Both the position numbers and the translations under genes were made by a program. From the NCBI RefSeq assembly GCF_004000235.1, contig NZ_RCIO01000006.1:109828-173827 (forward strand): a DNA stretch of 64,000 nt, read 5' to 3'. Within the stretch, counting starts at the first letter, position 1, and each line of letters starts with the position of its first letter. This document shows positions 57,622-64,000 of the stretch, in pieces. The notes beneath the pieces are model-generated. The model was given only the letters and a program-made list of their open reading frames with translations, ran no database searches and was not told where the DNA came from. The stretch comes from Mesorhizobium sp. Z1-4. Lineage in GTDB: Bacteria > Pseudomonadota > Alphaproteobacteria > Rhizobiales > Rhizobiaceae.

Positions 57622-59016
57622 TTGAAGCCGAACGATGCCACGCCGAGCGGTGGGGTAGGGGGCAAGACCGGTCCGGGCGACGGCGCCCAGGCCGCGATGG
57701 TGCGCGCCGTCATTGTCGAGCCGGTGATATCGCGCCAGGGCCGGCAGGCTGACGATCACGCAACTGGCCGGGTTTCTCATTCGCGATCGCCGGAGGCGCG
57801 GCTTGAGGAAGCCGTAGGCCTTGCACTGGCGATCGACCTCGTGCCTGTCCACACTGAAATCGTTCAGATTGCAGCACCCAGGCCCGCAACCCTGATGGGG
57901 TCGGGCAAGGTTGCCGCCCTTGCAGATATTGTCTCTGAGCTCTCTGCCGAACTGGTGATCGTCGACCACGCTCTGTCGCCGGTCCAGCAACGCAACCTGG
58001 AAAGCGCGTTGAAGGCCAAGGTACTCGATCGCACCGGCCTGATCCTTGAAATCTTCGGGCGCCGCGCTCGCACCAAGGAAGGCGTGCTTCAGGTCGATCT
58101 GGCGCATCTTGAATATCAGCGCGGCCGCCTGGTCAGAAGCTGGACCCACCTCGAACGCCAGCGGGGCGGCGGCGGTTTCATGGGCGGTCCGGGTGAGACG
58201 CAGATCGAGGCCGATCGCCGCCTGCTGCAGGATAAGATCGTACGCCTGAAACGCGAATTGGAAACTGTTCGCCGCACGCGTGACCTGCACCGCGCCAAAC
58301 GGCAGAAGGTGCCTTATCCCGTGGTCGCCATCGTCGGTTATACCAATGCCGGCAAGTCGACGCTTTTCAACCGGCTGACAGGCGCCAGCGTTCTGGCCGA
58401 GGACCTTCTCTTCGCCACGCTCGACCCAACGCTGCGCAGACTTGTGCTGCCGCTCGGCACCGAGATCATCCTGTCCGACACGGTGGGTTTCATTTCCGAC
58501 CTTCCCACCCACCTGGTGGCAGCGTTCCGGGCCACTCTCGAAGAGGTTGTCGAGGCCGATCTGGTCATTCACCTGCGCGATATCTCGGATCCCGACACAC
58601 TGGCGCAGGCGGAGGATGTCGTGCGCATTCTCGCGGACCTCGGTGTCGATGCCGCCGACCACAAGCGCGTCCTGGAGGTCTGGAACAAGATCGATCTTCT
58701 GGATGCCGAAGGCCGCGAGCACATTCTGCAACGACCTTCGGGTGCGGTTTCCGATGGCCCCATCGCGATTTCGGCCGCAAGCGGCGAGGGCATCGATCCG
58801 CTGGTCTCGGCCATAGAGCAGCGCCTGGCGGGAAGTGCGACCGCGTTCGACGTTTCTTTGGCGCCGAACCAGCTTCACCTGACGGACTGGTTGTACCGCT
58901 CGGGCGACGTGGTTGACCGGCTTGACCGTGAGGATGGCGGGCTGGACCTGAAGCTCAGGACGACGGCGGTGCGGCGCGCCGAGATTGAGGCCAGACTGTC
59001 CGGGCCGCGCAAATAG
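57622..59016 (+). CDS. hflX: GTPase HflX
   Basis: 464 residues from the TTG at 57622, immediately after the hfq stop; an ATG at 57697 is a possible alternative. The N-terminal HflX domain is followed by the glycine-rich signature GGFMGGPGETQIEADRR and a GTPase domain: GYTNAGKSTLFNRL (G1), LFATLDPTLRR (G2), DTVGFISDLP (G3), NKID (G4). It is a ribosome-associated GTPase involved in rescue of stalled or stressed ribosomes. Convergent with mazG, with no bases between the stops. Confidence 0.94.
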   Translation: MKPNDATPSGGVGGKTGPGDGAQAAMVRAVIVEPVISRQGRQADDHATGRVSHSRSPEARLEEAVGLALAIDLVPVHTEIVQIAAPRPATLMGSGKVAALADIVSELSAELVIVDHALSPVQQRNLESALKAKVLDRTGLILEIFGRRARTKEGVLQVDLAHLEYQRGRLVRSWTHLERQRGGGGFMGGPGETQIEADRRLLQDKIVRLKRELETVRRTRDLHRAKRQKVPYPVVAIVGYTNAGKSTLFNRLTGASVLAEDLLFATLDPTLRRLVLPLGTEIILSDTVGFISDLPTHLVAAFRATLEEVVEADLVIHLRDISDPDTLAQAEDVVRILADLGVDAADHKRVLEVWNKIDLLDAEGREHILQRPSGAVSDGPIAISAASGEGIDPLVSAIEQRLAGSATAFDVSLAPNQLHLTDWLYRSGDVVDRLDREDGGLDLKLRTTAVRRAEIEARLSGPRK

Positions 59017-59841
59017 TCAGGCTTTGGTTTTCGCGGCCTGCCACAGCTCTTCCATTTCCTCCAGTGAAGCCGCATCCAGGCTCGATCCGCGTTTCAGCAA
59101 CCCTTCTTCCACGGCATGGAAGCGGGACCGGAACTTTTCGTTGGTGCCGCGAAGCGCATTCTCGGGATCGATTCTGAGATGGCGCGCAAGGTTGACGAGC
59201 GCAAAGAAGAGATCGCCGAGTTCGTCTTCTGTTTCGGCTTTGCTGCCGTCCGCGATTGCCGCCCGCAATTCGCCGATCTCTTCTTCTATCTTGTCGAGCA
59301 CCGGCCCGGCCGCGCCCCAGTCGAAACCCGCCCTGGCGGCCTTTTCCTGCAGCTTCAGCGCCCGCGTAAGGCCCGTGTGCGCGATGGGCACACCGTCGAG
59401 AAACCCTTTGCCGTGATCTTCGGGCGGCAGCCCGCGGGCCGTGCGCCGTGCCCGCTTTTCGGCCTTCTCCTCCGCCTTGATCTTTTCCCACATGCCTTTG
59501 GCCATGCCGGCGGACCTGGCCGCTTCGTCGCCGAACACATGCGGATGCCGGCGGATCATCTTGGTGGTGACCGCTTCTACCACGTCGTCAAACGCGAAGG
59601 CACCATCCTCCTCCGCCATGCGTGCGTGATAGACCACCTGCAAAAGCAGATCGCCGAGCTCCTCGCGCAGATCGTCCATGTCGCGGCGCTGAATGGCGTC
59701 GGCGACCTCGTAGGCCTCTTCAAGCGTGTACGGGACGATTGTTTCGAAGGTCTGTTCAAGGTCCCATGGACAGCCGCTCACAGGCGTTCTGAGCGCGGCC
59801 ATGATCTCCACGAGGCGGGCGATATCGCGTGATGGTTTCAT
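59017..59841 (-). CDS. mazG: Nucleoside triphosphate pyrophosphohydrolase MazG
   Basis: 274 residues. Two MazG domains; the first begins with LRTPVSGCPWDLEQTFETIVPYTLEEAYEVADAI (metal-binding EExxE region), the second lies from about residue 165. It hydrolyses non-canonical or excess NTPs to monophosphates. It is convergent with hflX, the stop codons being directly adjacent. Confidence 0.94.
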   Translation of the reverse strand: MKPSRDIARLVEIMAALRTPVSGCPWDLEQTFETIVPYTLEEAYEVADAIQRRDMDDLREELGDLLLQVVYHARMAEEDGAFAFDDVVEAVTTKMIRRHPHVFGDEAARSAGMAKGMWEKIKAEEKAEKRARRTARGLPPEDHGKGFLDGVPIAHTGLTRALKLQEKAARAGFDWGAAGPVLDKIEEEIGELRAAIADGSKAETEDELGDLFFALVNLARHLRIDPENALRGTNEKFRSRFHAVEEGLLKRGSSLDAASLEEMEELWQAAKTKA

Positions 59842-59992
59842 GGCGCGACCCTACAGCCCCGCAACCTGGCTGCCTATGTGCCCGCATGGCGCTTTCCAAC
59901 GTTAGTTTGTGAAAATTCAGTGAGCGATGTCGGGGCGGCGTGCATGGCCGCGTCCTTGGGCTATCCGAACCATCTGACCCTGGAGAACACCC

Positions 59993-60895
59993 ATGAAATC
60001 GACCCTGATCGCACTTGCAGCAACGGCGATGGCAATTCTGGCGCCGTCTTCGTCCATAGCGGGCGAAATCGCCCCGTCCGGCTATGTCGAAGCGAACGGC
60101 GTAAGCTACTACTATGAGATCGAGGGCGAGGGTGAGCCGCTGCTTCTCCTTCATGGCGGACTTGGCTCGCACGACATGTTTGCCCCGACGATGCCGCAAT
60201 ACACCGCCAACCGGCAGGTCATCGCTGTCGACTTGCACGGCCATGGCCGCACCCAGCTCGGCGACCGGGATGTCAGCCCGCCCGACATCGGCCGCGACCT
60301 CGGTCTCGTACTGGCGGGGCTCGGTTACGACCAGGTCGATGTGATGGGCTATTCGTTCGGCGGTTATGCGGCCCTGCATCTGGCCGCCAGCCATCCCGAC
60401 CGCGTGCGGCGTGTCGCAATCGTCTCTTCCAATTTTGCCCGTGACGGCTTTTACGCCGAAATGCTGCCACAGCAGGCGGGCGTCAGCGCCGCGATGGCCG
60501 ACATGATGAAGGGCACGCCGATGTATGAGGCATATGCCGCGGTGGCACCGGACGTCAGCGAATTCCCCAGGCTGCTCGACAATATGGGCGCCTTCATGCG
60601 CTCGCCCTACGATTGGCGCGAACAGGTGAAATCGCTCGAGATGCCGGTGATGCTGGTTTTTGCCGATAGCGACATGGTCCGTCCCGAGCACATCGTCGAG
60701 TATTATCAGCTCCTCGGCGGCGGGTTGCGCGACGCAGGCTGGCAGCGCGAAAACATGGCGCAGAACCGCCTCGCCATCCTGCCCGGGCTGACTCACTACG
60801 ACCTCTTTCTGTCACCGCGCCTGGCCGAAACCGTCCTGCCTTTCCTGGACGGCAAGATCGAAGTGCCGGTCTGGACCGGCGAGGAGGGGCGCTAG
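59993..60895 (+). CDS. Secreted alpha/beta hydrolase
   Basis: 300 residues with a signal peptide (STLIALAATAMAILAPSSSI). The HGGLGSHDMF oxyanion loop, VDLHGHGRTQ, the nucleophile elbow GYSFGGYAALHLAA and the C-terminal His in GLTHYDLFLSP make a full triad. It is likely a periplasmic esterase; substrate unknown. It is preceded by 150 bases with no clear motif. Confidence 0.87.
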   Translation: MKSTLIALAATAMAILAPSSSIAGEIAPSGYVEANGVSYYYEIEGEGEPLLLLHGGLGSHDMFAPTMPQYTANRQVIAVDLHGHGRTQLGDRDVSPPDIGRDLGLVLAGLGYDQVDVMGYSFGGYAALHLAASHPDRVRRVAIVSSNFARDGFYAEMLPQQAGVSAAMADMMKGTPMYEAYAAVAPDVSEFPRLLDNMGAFMRSPYDWREQVKSLEMPVMLVFADSDMVRPEHIVEYYQLLGGGLRDAGWQRENMAQNRLAILPGLTHYDLFLSPRLAETVLPFLDGKIEVPVWTGEEGR

Positions 60896-60910
60896 GCCGG
60901 ATACCGAACA

Positions 60911-60937
60911 GGGCGGGCGGGCGCTCCCCGCCCGCCC
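60911..60937. other. Perfect GC hairpin after the secreted hydrolase gene
   Basis: An 11-bp uninterrupted stem (GGGCGGGCGGG/CCCGCCCGCCC) with a 5-base loop, 16 bases after the stop codon. No T-run follows, so it may stabilise the mRNA end or act in Rho-dependent termination. Confidence 0.55.
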
Positions 60938-61037
60938 GCATGGTTAACCGGATGATTCAATATTTCTTTGTTTTTTAGCGTCATGACTCGAACTGCCCGG
61001 CTTGTATTTGCCGGGTTTGGTTTTGTGTTCGGGTTCC

Positions 61038-61964
61038 ATGCGCTTCTCACTGGCTTCTTTGCATCTGCTCGCTTGTCTTGTGCTCACCGCCTGCACGTCG
61101 GGCCCGGCAATCGACGCCCTTCAGGTGCCCGCGCCGTCGAGCGAGACCACGAGTTCGGTCAAGCGTCCCAGTATCGGTGTCGCACTTGGCGACGGCGTGC
61201 CGGCGATCCGCCCCAATGCGCTGGCAGCAGCACCGCGTCCGGCGGGCGGGCCGGCCTCCATGCATACCGGCCGGATTTTCGGCTACGGCTTCGGCGACGC
61301 CAAACCGATCGACTTCGGCCCGAGAAAGCCACAGCATCTGGCTGTCCACGGCGTCGATGTCTCGCGCTGGCAAGGTGACATCGACTGGAATGAACTGCGT
61401 CGCCACGGGGCGAACTTCGCCTATATCAAGGCGACTGATGGCGGCGATCATCTCGACCCGAAATTCCATGAGAACTGGCGCGGCGCGGCTCGCGCCGGCA
61501 TCAAGCGGGGTGCCTACCATTTCTTCTACTGGTGCCGCACCGCTGCCTCGCAGGCCGAATGGTTCATCCGCAATGTGCCGAAGGAAAAGGGCGCGCTGCC
61601 GCCGGTCATCGACGTCGAATGGAACCATCAGTCGAGCTGCAAGAAACGCCCGCCGCGCAGCGATGTGCTCGACAAGATGCGTGTCTTCATGGACCGTCTG
61701 GAGCGCCATTACGGTCAGCGCCCCGTCATTTACACCGCCCCCGACTTTTATGCCGACAATCTGAAAGGCGCCTTCCCGAACCATCCGTTCTGGCTGCGCG
61801 CCGTGGCCGAGCATCCCTCTCGGGTCTATCCCGGCCGCGACTGGGTGTTCTGGCAGTATTCGGGTTCGGGCCTTTCGGGCGGCGTCGACGGCAAGATCGA
61901 CCTCAACGTCTTCCACGGCGACGAAACCACGTGGCGCCGTTGGCTGGGCAATGTGAGCGGCTGA
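61038..61964 (+). CDS. GH25-family lysozyme-like lipoprotein
   Basis: 308 residues from the ATG at 61038, which gives a lipoprotein signal with lipobox LTAC. After a ~85-residue linker rich in Pro, Ala and Ser, the GH25 domain starts with GVDVSRWQGDIDW (catalytic Asp) and continues with FAYIKATDGGDHLDPKF, PPVIDVEWN (Asp/Glu) and VFWQYSGSG. It probably cleaves peptidoglycan in the periplasm. No prophage genes surround it, so it looks like a chromosomal cell-wall enzyme. Confidence 0.9.
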   Translation: MRFSLASLHLLACLVLTACTSGPAIDALQVPAPSSETTSSVKRPSIGVALGDGVPAIRPNALAAAPRPAGGPASMHTGRIFGYGFGDAKPIDFGPRKPQHLAVHGVDVSRWQGDIDWNELRRHGANFAYIKATDGGDHLDPKFHENWRGAARAGIKRGAYHFFYWCRTAASQAEWFIRNVPKEKGALPPVIDVEWNHQSSCKKRPPRSDVLDKMRVFMDRLERHYGQRPVIYTAPDFYADNLKGAFPNHPFWLRAVAEHPSRVYPGRDWVFWQYSGSGLSGGVDGKIDLNVFHGDETTWRRWLGNVSG

Positions 61965-62124
61965 GCGGCGGCCGCCCCGTTCACGCCTTGTTGAAGGCGC
62001 ATCCGGCGCAATAGCAACTATTTTCCACAGCTGGGAATCTTCGGAGAACGGGCTTGCCTTGTTGGCGCGGGCACCAGGCCCCATGTTCGGACGAAACAAG
62101 GATCAGCAGGGAAGGCACACGATC

Positions 62125-62991
62125 ATGGCCGATGAATACACACCACCGAATGTCTGGACCTGGGACAAGGCCAGCGGTGGTCAGTTCTCCAACATCAACC
62201 GGCCGATCGCCGGTGCCACGCACGACAAGGATCTGCCGGTCGGCAAACATCCTTTCCAGCTCTATTCGCTCGGCACACCCAACGGCGTTAAAGTGACCAT
62301 CATGCTGGAAGAGCTGTTGGCCGCCGGCCACAAAGGCGCCGAATACGATGCCTGGCTGATCAACATCGGCGAGGGCGACCAGTTCGGCTCAGGCTTTGTT
62401 GAGATCAATCCGAATTCGAAAATCCCGGCCCTTGTCGACCGCAGCGGCGATAAGCCGATCCGCGTTTTCGAGTCCGGTGCAATCCTCGTGCATCTGGCCG
62501 AAAAGTTCGGCGCCTTCCTGCCGGCGGAGACCGCGGCCCGCGCCGAGACGCTCTCCTGGCTGTTCTGGCAGATGGGCTCCGCACCCTTCCTAGGCGGTGG
62601 CTTCGGTCACTTTTTTGCTTATGCGCCGGCCAAGTTCGAATATCCGATCAACCGCTACGCGATGGAAGTGAAACGCCAGCTCGACGTGCTCGACCGGCAG
62701 CTTGCCGCACATGAGTTCGTCGCCGGCAGCGACTACACAATCGCCGACATGGCGATCTTTCCCTGGTATGGCGGGCTGGTGAAGGGTTGGGCCTACGACG
62801 CCGCCGAGTTCCTTGCTGTTCACGAATACAAGAACGTCTTGCGCTGGGCCGATCAGCTTTACGCGCGCGAGCCGGTGAAGCGCGGACGCATGGTCAACCG
62901 GGCGACGGGCGAACCCTCGGGGCAACTGCGCGAGCGTCACGACGCCAGCGACTTCGAGACCCGGACGCAGGACAAGATCGCAGCCGAATAG
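62125..62991 (+). CDS. yghU: Glutathione-dependent disulfide-bond oxidoreductase (YghU type)
   Basis: 288 residues from the ATG at 62125 with AAGGCA upstream. It opens with YTPPNVWTWDKASGG and INRPIAGATHDKDLPVGKHPFQLYSLGTPNGVKV, the signature of YghU/YfcG-like glutathione transferases. FESGAILVHLAEKFG is the glutathione-binding region and YTIADMAIFPWYGGL the C-terminal motif. Family members bind two glutathiones and reduce disulfides or peroxides. Confidence 0.92.
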   Translation: MADEYTPPNVWTWDKASGGQFSNINRPIAGATHDKDLPVGKHPFQLYSLGTPNGVKVTIMLEELLAAGHKGAEYDAWLINIGEGDQFGSGFVEINPNSKIPALVDRSGDKPIRVFESGAILVHLAEKFGAFLPAETAARAETLSWLFWQMGSAPFLGGGFGHFFAYAPAKFEYPINRYAMEVKRQLDVLDRQLAAHEFVAGSDYTIADMAIFPWYGGLVKGWAYDAAEFLAVHEYKNVLRWADQLYAREPVKRGRMVNRATGEPSGQLRERHDASDFETRTQDKIAAE

Positions 62992-63131
62992 AGCTGCGAA
63001 TCAGTTGTGGGGTTTATGCTGCCGGCTTCTTTTCGGGCAAAGTCGGCAGCAGTCGAACGGCTGCGCGCAACAGCAACATTGCGCCCACGTTCGGCCTTTG
63101 CAAATACTACCTAAGCATTTCATACCAGCCG

Positions 63132-63154
63132 AAGTTGCATACGAATTACAACTT
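63132..63154. promoter_or_regulatory. Candidate operator upstream of the XRE regulator
   Basis: A 6-bp inverted repeat, AAGTTG (63132-63137) and CAACTT (63149-63154) with an 11-base spacer, lies about 60 bases before the regulator's start. TTTGCAA occurs on both sides (near 63098 and 63166). It could be the autoregulatory site; prediction only. Confidence 0.3.
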
Positions 63155-63214
63155 TGAATGCGTTGTTTGCAATCACTGATCGTGGCTACCTGAGCATGCA
63201 GCCCAAGGTAAGCC

Positions 63215-63556
63215 ATGACAACATCTCGTAAGCCTGACGAAGGGGATAAGCAAAGAGGACGGGAACTTGCCCGTATGCGCAAGGCGCAAAGTTTATCCCA
63301 GGCCGAGATGGCTGCAAAGATCGGCGTTTCCACTCAACAATACGGAAAATACGAGCGCGGCGAGAACCGCATTCCCATTGGCCGCTACACCACGGCGCTT
63401 GAAGTTCTGGGCGTGGCCAACGGTAGTCTGCCGGGCTTTTCCGAAAGTGCCACGGGCTACGAAATCGCCCCATTGGTGAAGGCCGAATTGCAGCAATTGC
63501 TCGACGAACTGAAAGGCGATCTCGACAAGGCCCGCGACCTGCTGCGGCGGCTGTAG
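63215..63556 (+). CDS. XRE-family helix-turn-helix regulator
   Basis: 113 residues. The Cro/CI-type helix-turn-helix is at about residues 15-70 (LARMRKAQSLSQAEMAAKIG, then STQQYGKYERGENRIPIGRY). The rest is a short coiled tail (LVKAELQQLLDELKGDLDKARDLLRR) suitable for dimerisation. The 220-base upstream region and the hairpin-rich downstream region are both unusual. No phage genes are in view. Target unknown. Confidence 0.88.
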   Translation: MTTSRKPDEGDKQRGRELARMRKAQSLSQAEMAAKIGVSTQQYGKYERGENRIPIGRYTTALEVLGVANGSLPGFSESATGYEIAPLVKAELQQLLDELKGDLDKARDLLRRL

Positions 63557-64000
63557 GGAGGTTCGTCGCCCGGCGCCAACGCCCCCCCAAGCTTATTCAT
63601 CGCCACGCCCCGCTGCCGGTCTGGCCATTGTCAAAGAACACCCACCGCGAGGTGGGGAGACGGGCGGCCGTTCGGTCGCTCATCTGTATGTTACGCGCGA
63701 CCAAAAGGCCGCCCGTCCGGTGTTCTTGCCCCGAGTACCTCCTTGGAGGTCACCCGGCATTCGCGCCGGGATGTTGCCATTCAGTGCGCCTTCGATCTTC
63801 TTGAAGACGCCGGGCTCGCCACTCAATCAAGAGGCGAAGACACAGCTACCCGTGGGCCCGGAGCTGGGGGCTCATCACCCACACGGACTCTCGAGGTCCG
63901 TGCGATCCGGCACCGACCGCTGCTCGGATGCTCGGAGTGCACACCCGTTTCCCGCGCATCGGTATTTGCACTGGCGATGGTAAGGGAGGTGGAGAGGTGT
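63557..64000. other. Hairpin-rich region without a convincing gene
   Basis: About 440 bases with no plausible protein gene on either strand beyond a 28-codon frame on the minus strand (63597-63683). It holds many stems: AAGAACACC/GGTGTTCTT (63634-63642 with 63719-63727) enclosing a GCGA-loop hairpin and an 11-bp stem GACGGGCGGCC/GGCCGCCCGTC (63659-63669 with 63707-63717); CCCGGC/GCCGGG (63753-63758 with 63765-63770); CACGGAC/GTCCGTG (63882-63888 with 63896-63902). The last could compete with a pairing between 63850-63856 and 63879-63886. The pattern suggests a structured RNA or leader for a gene beyond the window. Confidence 0.5.

Noticed and set aside
61038..63556. Prophage fragment (lysozyme-like gene plus XRE regulator)
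   Set aside because: The GH25 protein is a lipoprotein in a chromosomal context, a housekeeping yghU lies between, and no structural, integrase or terminase genes are present.
63720..63983. 87-codon plus-strand open frame in the terminal hairpin region
   Set aside because: Rich in Pro, Ser and Arg with no motif and no ribosome site; it runs through several stems.
63557..64000. tmRNA, RNase P or SRP RNA in the terminal region
   Set aside because: The conserved cores of these RNAs (for example the RNase P GAGGAAAGTCC block or an SRP GGAAGGAAGCAG-type loop) were not found on either strand.

Overview
This is a GC-rich chromosomal window from an alphaproteobacterium of the order Rhizobiales (Hyphomicrobiales), most like the Phyllobacteriaceae (Mesorhizobium, Nitratireductor, Aquamicrobium relatives). 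The assignment rests on gene content and order: pdhA-pdhB-pdhC with an extra lipoyl domain on PdhB, lipA-ratA, an ispDF fusion, dusB-ntrB-ntrC-ntrY-ntrX-trkA-dat-hfq-hflX-mazG, cckA, an NDUFA12-type complex I subunit next to a DUF2155 gene, and a two-domain cold-shock protein. Genus and species cannot be fixed from this sequence. No rRNA, tRNA, CRISPR array or insertion-sequence transposase was seen.

Layout. 1-5.0 kb: the 3' end of an AsmA-like envelope gene, a secreted protein, ycjX-ycjF and a SixA-type phosphatase. 5.0-9.8 kb: dksA with a strong terminator, a FliO-domain protein and the cell-cycle kinase gene cckA, followed by a perfect CtrA box. 9.8-16.1 kb: pccB, a glyoxalase I, a two-CSD protein, a DUF192 protein, two coupled alpha/beta hydrolases and a YcaQ-type DNA glycosylase. 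16.2-27.4 kb: signalling and metabolism (MHYT-GGDEF-EAL, crotonase, cysE, gamma carbonic anhydrase, transglutaminase-like protease, WYL regulator, RidA, PilZ, PAS, rhomboid, CBS, YjhX). 27.6-33.4 kb: DUF6455, gatB, two GNATs, NDUFA12, DUF2155 and VOC proteins. 33.5-44.2 kb: eno, ftsB, the pyruvate dehydrogenase operon, lpd, lipA and ratA. 44.2-47.5 kb: an atypical GIY-YIG/DUF4041 gene, then cinA-ispDF. 47.6-59.8 kb: the dusB-ntr-trkA-hfq-hflX block ending in mazG. 59.9-64 kb: a secreted hydrolase, a GH25 lipoprotein, a YghU-type GST, an XRE regulator and a structured non-coding tail.

How the genes work together. PdhABC and Lpd convert pyruvate, supplied by enolase and lower glycolysis, to acetyl-CoA, and LipA makes the lipoyl cofactor for the lipoyl domains. 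NtrBC and NtrYX are adjacent two-component systems for nitrogen and envelope/redox signalling, and Hfq is a post-transcriptional regulator encoded just downstream. CckA sits at the head of the CtrA phosphorelay.

Most of the window is conserved core. The less ordinary parts are: a DUF559 endonuclease gene bracketed by about 40-bp inverted repeats inside the pdh-lpd block; the membrane-anchored DUF4041/GIY-YIG gene between ratA and cinA; an intergenic terminator that implies a small RNA upstream of the rhomboid gene; an approximately 20% GC block upstream of the transglutaminase-like gene; a cluster of palindromes near 22 kb; and about 440 bp of hairpin-rich sequence at the right end. That last stretch is the only one longer than 300 bases without a gene.
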